Below the pieces are notes generated by a model, which had not been told where the DNA came from, did not search any database, and saw only the letters and a program-made list of their open reading frames with translations. This document shows positions 53,985 to 64,000 of a stretch of 64,000 nucleotides of DNA, piece by piece; within the stretch, counting starts at the first letter, position 1, and the number at the start of each line of letters is the position of its first letter. Position numbers and translations under genes: made by a program. Location: NCBI GenBank assembly GCA_034190875.2, contig CM067343.1, positions 36,763,920 through 36,827,919 on the forward strand, written 5' to 3'. The stretch comes from Urechis unicinctus (Eukaryota > Annelida > Polychaeta > Xenopneusta > Urechidae).

Positions 53985-55440
53985 AGTCAATCATATTTAT
54001 GCAGCATGCGGCCGCTAGGTTTGTCTACCCAATGGGAAATTTATTTCTCCATAGATTCAAGGCAGTGCTTCATAGAGCCTAGTTCAGTAACAAAATCCGC
54101 CTAAGGGTTTTCTGTGTAATTTTTTGTCTTGAAATCACGAAATATGTGCTCCAGGACACCAACACGATTATATTACACACCGGCCAGACCACTTCAAAGA
54201 GGTCTTGGAATGCACTGAAAGTTTTCATGTACACATATGACCATTAAGACATCCTTGAACCGCTTTTGCAATTGAACGTAAAGCGCATAGGCTACTTAAC
54301 AACCGGATCACCTAGTAAAAAGCACAAACGGACCAATAAGCGTTACACTTGCAACGAAGACAAAAAGGTACATGGTATCACAATCTTACCGTACAAAATT
54401 GGTGAATAATAAATGTCCTTAGTACGGGAAAAACAATTACAACTCTTTCGTGACAGTGATCCTTGTAGTCAATGAGTCTCTCTAATCCATTTCCATGTGA
54501 ATGATTCTGTAACATTTGGAAATCATTGTAATGCAAAGACATTACCCCATCAATTATCGAAACCAAATCCTCTTTTGCCAATGTAAACAACAATTCCAAA
54601 ACGCGTTACTTTGTCCTCCCCCAAACAAACAAGGCTTTTAGACAAAGCATCCAAGTCACAGACAGAGCCAGTTTGAGTGGATCGTACGTATAAGTATGTC
54701 GAGTTTCGACACACCGAGTTATATAATTTCCGTTGCCGTCGTTAGTTTGGGTTAGTAATTAGTAAAACAATTCGGCCGTTTATCAAGTATTAACTAAAGT
54801 GTAAGGCTGATAGAATGATGATACCATACAACTTACTGTGGCGATTGCTTATATTTGCAATCTACGACGACACAATGAATTTTTTTTATTACTGCTTCAT
54901 TTAATACACTGCAATAGTTTGTGAATGTTAATGTCATTTCCAATTTCGACAAAATACATGATGCGATATGTAATTTGTGTACAACTTGCCTCATAATGAA
55001 TACAATATCTACAGTCAGATACAGTATCCACGAAAAAGGAGTCTATCATACGTTTTATGCACTGGCATTATGACAATATAACGCTTGTTTGGAGATTTCA
55101 CGAAAAGCTCTCATTCACGTCCTTTGGATGGACTCCATCATGATATATATTCGACGAAAGCAGAGGCAATAGCAACATGGCTTGAATCTTAAAGATACCC
55201 AATAACGGTGAACTACCACAGATCGAAGTTTAAAAAACACAATATATTACCGAGGTCGGGTATGTGCTCTGATATGTGATATTGATGCCGCATAGAAACC
55301 CATTGCTAATAACAAATGTGATATGTATGTAGTGGCAGCATTACTCTCGATAGCGAGCACTCTTATTGCAGCCGTAAAAGACATCATGACTGTGTTTATT
55401 GGGTGATATGCCATATAAATGGGTTACGGACCAGGAGTTT
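53985..55440 (+). repeat. Module p and t-prime stub, copy 5
   Basis: Colinear with 18965-21000, with a deletion of about 300 bp near 54440 that removes the region matching 19400-19700. It ends at GGACCAGGAGTTTGAAATTA, where the divergent block begins. Confidence 0.75.
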
Positions 55441-56286
55441 GAAATTAATGACAATGTTGTGCCCAGGCTGCAACTTGCAATGACATCATGGTAGTCCATA
55501 GAGTTTTACCTGAGACCAATCACTGCGCATCACTGAGGTAATTCTCTGGCCCATCTCTGAAACTCAAGTAGCGCTGTATTTTATGTATCTTTATTCGTTT
55601 GCGATGAATTACAGACAAGATCAGTCTTTGAATGTGATTATTCATGACCTTAGACATTTTGCCTCTCACATTGCACGTGAGTTGCGATGATTTAGTCTGG
55701 GAATTATTTCAAATCACAATTAGTATCTTCACATGTACCATCTGCAATAACATTTCACTATGCCTGCGATTTATAAACTGGCGGTATTTTGTCATGAATA
55801 ATATCACATGCAACAGTTACGTAGCTTCAATAAGTATCAAATAGACTCAGGATAGAGGGCAGACTATCACATGCCGGCAATTATCTACCATGCACTCATA
55901 CTAACACAATATATCCCAAATGCCTTAACCTTACGGCAAATGTAATGCCTACACATTGATTTTCATGAAGGGCGAGTGTTAGTATAACGATTGCATGAAC
56001 CTTCGTTGTTTGTTACCCATCCACCAATCCAATCGTATATGCTGAAAAGCATTTTATCATAAGCTCTGGCACATCACGTATGCGCAAAAGGCTTTGGTAA
56101 AATACAACGGAATAAACTTGCTTGCATATTAATTCAGAAAAGCCACCGTTATATATTGACCGAAGTCGTCGTCTGTGATGGCATCAGCTGCGCCTTCTAG
56201 ACTCAATTAGTTCTGTTATAAAGAGCCTCATCTTAGATTGAATTAATATCCACCTTACGTGTTACATACCATCCCTCACTATCCAC
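55441..56286 (+). repeat. Divergent block with v-like paralogue
   Basis: 55590-56150 is a diverged relative of module v (ACCATCTGCAATAACATTTC, TTTATAAACTGGCGG, ATCATAAGCTCTGGCAC). 55441-55590 shares short stretches with 33255-33275 and 40790-40830. 56180-56215 resembles the GCAGCTGCGC motif of modules f, g and n. The order suggests a deeply diverged extra monomer. Confidence 0.55.
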
Positions 56287-56664
<378 letters not shown>

Positions 56665-56666
<2 letters not shown>

Positions 56667-57430
56667 CATATCAGTTGTGTTTGGCACCACATGGACATTC
56701 GGGACATACATTTCCTTATTAGCACCGTATTTGTGGCCATACTAGTGTCAATAATATGGACATCATGGTTCACGGATAAAGAAAGGAAAGGTGGTTATCA
56801 ATATACTTATGCTAATAGAAGCGTTATAACGTGAAAGAATGGATTAGGCTTGCATTTATCTTAGTGAATGGGTAGTATAGGTTGCTAAGCCATTCAGCTA
56901 TTGGTGCTATGAAATCCTGATTAGATTGATGAAAAATGCAAATATCCCATATATTTCTCATGTAGTTGTACTTGTGAAATAATTCGTAAGATCTGATGAA
57001 TTTTGTTCTTTATTTATCAGTAGTGTGGCAGAGCAGTATAACTAATATTGACGCTTTGTGTTTCTTCTGGGCCTAAACATAATTCTGAATACAATACTTA
57101 CATTCATGCACTTTAATAACTTACATTTGATTATACACTTGTATTCTCACATACAACGATTACATGGATATTCAATCGAACTCAAAACCCTTGCGATATT
57201 CATGGTAAACGAAGGTATGCGGTTTAGGAGAAAAATTTCGGATGCCACCAGGGCCAGTAACGATAAGAACGAATAAACTCTTGAATAAAAAGTGCATCAG
57301 GATTGTTTAACGAATATAGTTATCCAATTATGACAACTGGATATTTACCGCCATTAGGATAATATTAATTTTGATTTATACACAGTCAATAATTATTAAT
57401 GTACCGTGCAGAAAAGGTAGGTTTGGTAGA
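56665..57430 (+). repeat. Diverged f/h-like segment
   Basis: 56680-56820 resembles the end of module f (GGCACCACATGGACAT, AGCACCGTATTTGTGGCC, GAAAGGAAAGGTGG). 57000-57300 resembles module h (AGTGTGGCAGAGCAGTATAA, then GAATAAACTCTTGAATAAA). 57300-57430 has no clear relative. The order f then h is the order of the regular unit. Confidence 0.6.
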
Positions 57431-58905
57431 TTATCCGTGTAAAAGAGTGAAGACTGAATTGCTGATAAAAGAGTAATAATAATAGATCAGAATAAACTTT
57501 ATGAGAGCCCTGAAGCTATACGTCCGGATATATATGTGTAGCTGCCTAATGGAAAGTATTTCTTGTTACCGAGTAACATAATACAAAGCTATAATTTAAA
57601 CATTTCTCCTGAACAATAGCAAGGGGCTCTATACGACAGCCATCCTGAACAAAATTAATTGATTATCAAATGTTGCAACTAAAATACTGACTACCATTGC
57701 CATTGTCATGAATTGTGCTTTACATAACTAACTGACATGTTGTGAAAATAATACGTCGGAGACAACAAATTTGCCCTAACGCTTGCAGATATCAAATTAC
57801 ACTTTTATTATAATTTCTCCTGGCTTGTAAATCATGCCACATCGTTTGTGCATGTTACAAATGTGATGGACAAACAACAATGTTCAGATGTTATGCAAAA
57901 GATCAATACAATCTCCAAAAATGAAACAGGTGAGGAGAGATCCTTCATTAAATGAGTAGGTAATATCACCAAGGCGGGAATAAGAAGCCCTTGACATTTG
58001 GGCTCATATGGGAATTAATGTTCATTACTTAACAGAACCTCTAAGACGATTACACTTAGTAGGACGACCGCTGTTGCTATGGGTACTCGCGACCGCAGTG
58101 TGATTTGAGGAACGAACAACGACACGTTGATGTGTTATTGACAAATTATTGTTCAATGTCGGTTCAGATTATGATTATAATATGTACACGGTCTATTTAT
58201 GCTGGATGAAGAATCCACGGTAACGTGTACAAGAGCATGAAATTTAATATTTAAGCAGCAAATGTTGAAGGGTTGTCAGTGGCTGCAATTATTTTGCGGT
58301 AATATCAACTAAACATTATGCTTTTTGAGATCGCGTCTGACGACAGAAATTTTTATGGATTTTTTTATTGACAGAAACATTACCAGTTGCCAGAATTATA
58401 ATTAGAAAACAAATATGCTGTTAACAGTTCCGTACCAGGCGTGTTCAAAGAAAGACGACTTTCCAGAGTTTTATCGTCTCATGTCATGCCTTTAGACATG
58501 TGTACAACTGTTGTATAATTACCTGTCCACTGCGGTGTAATTAATCGCAGATTGCTGAGTGCTTTCCATCCTAGTAAAAGAAATAATAACTGTCATGCGA
58601 CGAATAATAAAAGGCAATCCTAACAGACATGTTTATATGTACATCAAAGTTAAGATCATCCAATATATTTCTCAATCCACCGAAGACTCCCTCTTAAATG
58701 TAACTATTCATGCGTTCATACATGATACGGCATATGACATCATAACGCTAGAACCCATCCATGGAAGCCGTCAATGTTTTCAGTGGAATGAGACGAGATA
58801 TGCTTACCAATTATTCATTACGTACGTGCAAAGCTTAAACAATGCTGCATGTTGTAGTGACAGGTGTCGTTATTATTCATATATATCATCACGAAATCAT
58901 CAAGT
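57431..58905 (+). repeat. Modules g, c and long r, copy 6
   Basis: g resumes at GAATTGCTGATAAAAGAGTAA (compare 34712). c has CATTTGGGCTCATATGGG. r matches copy 3, including CATGATACGGCATATGACAT. The 133-codon frame 58559-58960 exists only because a TAA found in copies 2-4 reads TTA here; it starts at GTG and is not called a gene. Confidence 0.75.
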
Positions 58906-60800
58906 AATGTTATGCAAAATGACCGCCGAAATTACGCCCACCGATGGATCAAGTCAGTGAATATACCATTGTATATCTAAAACCAGTTTCTATTAAGTGA
59001 TTGTAAATATCTTGATTGCCATAGTCAATCGTTAATTCCATTTCAAATTGGTAACAAAGCCTACAAGCGTAACAAACGTAGCATCAAATGAATGTTTAAA
59101 AGGTCTTGCTGTGGTTATAAGTCAGTATATTGAGGTTTATACATGTCAACAATACTTAATAACACAATTCAGCTGCTGGGATGACAACAAAAGTCCACCA
59201 CCTTTTGCAATATCGACCCATTAACTCCTTCATGACGTAGGAGCTGCACAATATATAACAGAGGTATATTTGTGCCTCATAGCTCATAGATACTCATTTT
59301 CAATTAAACATGTAATATGTATGCATCGTATTACCACTGGTTATTTCTGCTTGCGATCAATCTCAATAAAGGTAATATAATGACAGGAGTTAGAGTCCCT
59401 TACAGCATTACCGTCCATCGCGAACACACTGATTGCAGTCGTAGAAGACATCATGACTTTCTTTATCGGATGATGTGTAATATAAATGGGTTAGGGACGA
59501 GGAGTTTGAATGCTTATCGGTAGATCTACATTTAAAAAGACCGCACTTAATGTAAGATGGTGTGCAAATGCAGGAATAGATTTATCATAATAATTTATCC
59601 GTATATTACCTATATATTTCTCAGGACTTATATTATTGATGATAACCTTGCAATATAATTTTCCAATTTTATGAGGATTATTGTCTTTACGTACCGTCTT
59701 AACGAATATGAAAGCTTGAAGATTCGTAATCCTGCTGTATTGCCAACATTTCATGATAGATTAGCCTTTAACAGTTCATTCCTTTGGCAGAATATATATA
59801 TATTTACTTATAGTCATCTTGGCCAATTCTTGGTAATGAGTTACTCTAACGTTAGTCGCATACATTAAACTTTTATTTTGAAAATTGCTCGTTTACGTTC
59901 TGCTATTCTTCAAGGGTTGGTTACTCTAGTTTGAAAGTTATCTGTTCGACAGTAACTGATGCATTCCGAGAAGAAACCGCCTTCTTTGTACAATAATTGA
60001 CCTGGATACCCGCTACTCCTACATCAAGCAATAGCACTAAAAGCAATCCGCAACGGTAAAAGAACATTATAGATGTCAATAAAAGTTCATTATTTACTGT
60101 TACAGATAACGTCGCTGTGTAATATTTGTAAAATTAACTTGTCCAAAACCCTCCATTCTACAGCCCGGCAAATCGGTTGCAACGCTTTATAGCTATCGGA
60201 AACCAATATCATCAATAACGGCTTTGTGATCGATACCAAATAGGTGTGAACCCCAGGGAATTCCCACATCACTATTGCAAATATGATTAATTGTTAATTT
60301 AAGCATCGGAGCTTCCACCTCATAATACATCATATGGTCATAAAGGGCCGCCTAGATTGTAAAAGAATTGTTGCTAAAAAACATTATCGGATGGGATACG
60401 AATCCTGATCCAAAATAACGATTCATTGAGATTCAAGCCGCTATAAAGTGTATCATATTGCTCCATAGTTCATTCGTAGACAATTGCTGCCCTTAATATC
60501 GATCATTGCTAATTCCTCCTCACTAACACTTATATATTGCACGATACCCAATATAGGGTGATAGCTTCTGGAAATGTAGTTAGCGTGTCTATGGACATTA
60601 ATGCCCTCATTGACCCTACTTGCCGGTTCTATATTGGCTGCATTGAGATCGATTCCAAGGACTGAATGGCTTAAGGTGGATGTAGTCAAAAGAAAATAAC
60701 TGGCAATAGGCTTATTCAACAATCATTAATATTACCAACGTTGATACGCTTAACATATCCTTTTTTGCCCTTACTTTTACTTTGAAACAGGATTGTATAA
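58906..60800 (+). repeat. Modules s, t and long u, copy 6
   Basis: Colinear with 10841-11460. It then jumps near 59508 from GAGTTTGAA to GCTTATCGGTAGATC (compare 11825) and continues through 24000-24830-like sequence. Subfamily II segment at 59850-60215. No gene. Confidence 0.75.
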
Positions 60801-61739
60801 GCCTGCAACAGGACAAATAGGGAATATATTCCTCTCATTTCATGAAGGAGCCGCATTTTTGGGCAAAGTCATCACTTGAAAAATTATATTAACAAGTTTA
60901 AATAAATGGATTGTTGAGGAATATATATCGCTAGTGGTCTAGCGCAGTATTAATCAAATTGCCGATTAGTTTTTAAATACGCTTGTCACAAAGATTCTAA
61001 AAACAGATAGCGCTATATTATATATATTCACTCATTTGTGTTTTATTATTAACAGGATCCATCTTTGAGTGCGATACATTAATTTATTTATGGTTTTTAT
61101 GACCTGCAATATTTTAGTCTAGGAATTCTTTTACAGTCTACGTTACAGTAAGAGACGTCTTATGTATTATCTGCCATAACATCTCATGATGCCTGCAATT
61201 TATGAATTGCCGGTATTTTTCTCACGAATAAACTGCTATTTGTTACTTCAACAAGCTCAGAATAGACTCGGGATGGAGAGCAGATTATAAAGTTCAGCCA
61301 AGTATCTACCCTGCGCCCAAACTGACACAATATTTCTCAAACGCCTCAACCTTGCGGAAAATCTGATACCTAGAGTATAGCGATTGCATATATCTTCGTT
61401 ACTCGTTACACGTTCACCAATCAAATCGTATCTGCTGTAAAACCGATTCATTTACCATAAGCTCTGGCTCAGGCAAAGATGTGCCAAAGGCTTGGGTAAA
61501 ATAAATCAGAAATGACTCCCAAATACAATCGTAGGCGCTTGTATTTTAGAACATTCCCCGTGATATATTGATGGGAGTTGTTGTCTGTTACAGCAGCAGC
61601 AGCAACTTAACTACATAAGGAAAAATTGTGACTGTATTTATCACCAGCGCATCATACATTTTATAATTATGATATATTATCTCTCACTTTGTTATGGTGT
61701 CGCAATGATATGAGAAACAACCATAAATCATGATGCTTA
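60801..61739 (+). repeat. Module v, full form, copy 6
   Basis: Colinear with 48120-48990. It has a small CAGCAGCAGCAG run near 61594-61605. No frame is conserved with copy 5. Confidence 0.75.
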
Positions 61740-64000
61740 TATATTTTCGAATGTTTAGGAGCTTATTAATCCGGTTCATATTATAAACTTGGTGACTGAT
61801 GTTACAAAAGCTACAAAAAACGCCAATGTGGATTCAAATATTATTCATTATATGTGCGTATGGATACTTCCAAGATCTAATCGAGACGATCTGACAAACG
61901 TCTAAACTAATAGTGGTGGTGGTCTGCAGCTTTCAGAAACTTACGAATTGAGAGATTGGTATGATTACCACGGTGTTATTGAGTCAGTTGATATACCAAG
62001 CTACACTCAAGCCTCCCCAAGGCATATCTATTATTCCAAATCCCTGTCCCACATCACAATACAATATTCACATTCGTATTAACCATCATCAAGTTGGTAC
62101 ATCAATAATAAGCATAGGTTCATTGTATTAGATTCACAATCATTAACCCTAATTGTCAATGTTGAGGCACTCATTAGGCATCCTTTATAGCGTGTATAGC
62201 ATTGGATCCATAATACATGGGGTTTAGATGGGGCCGGTTTCTATGTTGTCCAAGCAGCGACGAAAGTGTGAAATTACCCAAAACTATTATAGGATGGACA
62301 ATGAATACAGTGTCAAATAATATCCGTTGCGGAACTAACATTGTCTCCTGAAACTATAAATTATTATGCTCCCTTGAAGACATGTTGCCTAGGGTATGCA
62401 TCCGGGGTAAATGGTTATTTCAGAGGTACACTACAATATAATTGAAAAATAAAGTATTAAGCATGATACTCTCAGTAAATAACCTGCAGCGCTGGGAAGA
62501 TACTTTTGGAATGCCAGAGACTCGGTACATTTTATATCTGATCCATGCAATCAAGAATTGCTGCCACTGATTCAGCTTTTCCCATCTGCAATGAATGAGA
62601 CCAATATTTTATTAATTTCTAACCTATTGCAAATACTGATATATAAACATTATTGAAATAGATTAAATACCATGCAGGTCGTAAGGTTGTGACTGCTTTA
62701 GGTAGAATGTCACACAAACATAAATCCACTCCTTTGGCTGGTTGTTTGCAGCTATTATAGTGAAATAGCTACCATAAGCTCAGCATAGGTTCCGGTTTGT
62801 GGTAAGACAATCTCATCAAGGTCAAAGCGATGCTTATATAGCACAGCATCCACTTATCGATGTTAATAGGAAGCGGCATGTGTTAACTCTGATAGATGAT
62901 TCAACATTCAAGGGACTGTTTTGAGGAATTCTATCCATGGACACTATTTTGACAAAGCTAGCGTGGAGATATATCGATAAGATTAAGGCAGACAGCCATC
63001 TTACTACCCTATGAATCATTGAGTTCCTGTCAATATCAAATGTATGTATATTTGCATACAATACCTCTCGTGCACCTGCGCAACCTGGACGCAATTACTT
63101 TATTGTGTTGTTAAGTATACCTTGAAACAACATTTCATATCAATTCATGAATATATCTACGATTGTTATTCCGATTCATCTATGTGCTTCATGCTATCCC
63201 TTTTTTATGACGACCGGGTTGTTTATTTCAAAAGAGAAACTTTGTTCAGGATTCAATGCTCAATTAGATAAGACTTGTTACAGCAGATGTGCCCCCTCAC
63301 GTATCATTGATCTCACATTGCCTGACAGTGGATTATCCACCATTGAAGCATTTAGGTGTATACTTTGATTGTTAAATAATTATTCTAGAAAGGCTCTGTG
63401 AACATTAGGAATTGTGTGAATATTTGTGTCGAGTATTAACATAGTAATGCCGACTGTAGAATCGTGAATTCATTAACGCCCATGGCTAACGTATAATGTC
63501 TGTTGATGGAGCTGTTATACCAAAACCCGCTAATATCGCTATCGCATATCGTCAAGTAACGGCCATACTGATGACGTCATGCCAATCTGAGCTACATGAT
63601 AAACTGTCAAATCACAGTTTCATAACAAAGCATCACGAGAGACAGATGAGTATAGAAGAGCTCTCTGTTAACATATATCATCGGGTTATGTCAACGAGAA
63701 TTGAACTGTACCTGTGCAAGGGTTTCTGTGTGGCACCAAATGGACATTTGGGAACAACGTCTCCTGTCCTATTTGTGCTGTATTTGTGGCCCAAACCTGT
63801 ATGTCCATCTGCTACATTATAATTATGGACATTGTGATTTATTGAAAGAGAAAGGAGATAGCAAGGAAGCTATGAATGTACTTATGATATTAGACTGATA
63901 TGAACTTGTAAATTAACTTATTACTATAAAAGCACAGACATTTATGTCATCCTATTTTATAGATGTACTAAACATAATCAGGGCTCATTTTATCGTTCAA
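61740..64000 (+). repeat. Modules e and f, copy 6
   Basis: Colinear with 48991-50340 and then 26077-27340. TATCGATA is at 62972-62979. Module f is long form, with CTGCGCAACCTGGACGCAAT, ATGACGACCGGGTTGTTTAT and CACCAAATGGACATTTGGG. The terminal ORFs (63496-63822, 63701-63898 plus) are disrupted in the other copies by single-base indels, for example near 63790. Confidence 0.75.

Larger units (their letters stand above)
45265..55440 (+). repeat. Array copy 5 (subfamily II)
   Basis: Modules a, t, long u, full v, e, a stub of f, partial j, k, l, n, p and a t-prime stub. Modules g, c, r and s have been lost near 46370-46430, and f and h near 50385. Confidence 0.8.
57431..64000 (+). repeat. Array copy 6 (subfamily II), cut by the window end
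   Basis: Modules g (short), c, long r, s, t, long u, full v, e and f. Module f runs to the window end. Module c follows g after a deletion near 57640. It shares the long r and long u with copy 3 and the full v with copy 5. Confidence 0.8.

Noticed and set aside
58559..58960. 133-codon ORF in module r of copy 6
   Set aside because: It starts at GTG. Copies 2, 3 and 4 have an in-frame TAA where copy 6 has TTA, and copy 3 has an upstream indel. Differences between copies are mostly amino-acid changing.
61590..61610. CAGCAGCAGCAG run as a coding poly-glutamine tract
   Set aside because: Only about four units, with stops nearby in the frames; the homologous place in copy 5 lacks it.

Overview
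This 64 kb window looks like eukaryotic, non-coding repeat DNA, probably from an animal. It is AT-rich, CpG dinucleotides are still common, and it holds long (TA)n and (GT)n microsatellites. There is no operon-like packing of ORFs and no recognisable protein family on either strand. The taxon cannot be named from the sequence. I found no protein gene, rRNA, tRNA, CRISPR array or intact transposon that I can defend. All comparisons below were made by eye; no alignment or search was run, so boundaries are good to tens of bases and identities are rough.

The dominant structure is a head-to-tail tandem array of a very long, mostly non-coding unit. One well-conserved landmark (the end of module e, near 4250, 13110, 25530, 38380, 49740 and 62380) occurs six times in the same orientation. 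Spacings are 8.9, 12.4, 12.9, 11.4 and 12.6 kb, mean about 11.6 kb. Between landmarks the same ordered series of modules recurs. I name them, in order: a, g, c, r, s, t, u, v, e, f, h, j, k (a 50-bp minisatellite), l, n, p, t-prime. Layout: copy 1 = 1-9985; copy 2 = 9986-21290; copy 3 = 21291-33055; divergent DNA plus copy 4 = 33056-40665; rearranged block = 40666-45264; copy 5 = 45265-55440; divergent block = 55441-57430; copy 6 = 57431-64000, cut by the window end. Copies differ mainly by internal deletions, many ending in short direct repeats, by a few local tandem duplications, and by microsatellite expansions.

The array appears hierarchical. Inside one unit, module t-prime is an old paralogue of module t. 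Parts of modules f, n and g are old paralogues of one another, so the unit seems built from several multi-kb monomers, like a higher-order satellite repeat but far longer. Copies also fall into two subfamilies. Copies 2 and 4 share a deletion in module u and a shorter module r; copies 3, 5 and 6 share the longer module u, and 3 and 6 the longer module r. A block of about 5 kb is nearly identical between copies 1/2 and copies 3/4, two units apart.

The ORFs present are short, often lack ATG, fall in microsatellites, or are broken between copies. Where homologous ORFs can be compared, differences are overwhelmingly amino-acid changing, so I call none as a gene. The window is best read as a decaying macrosatellite or heterochromatin-like array.
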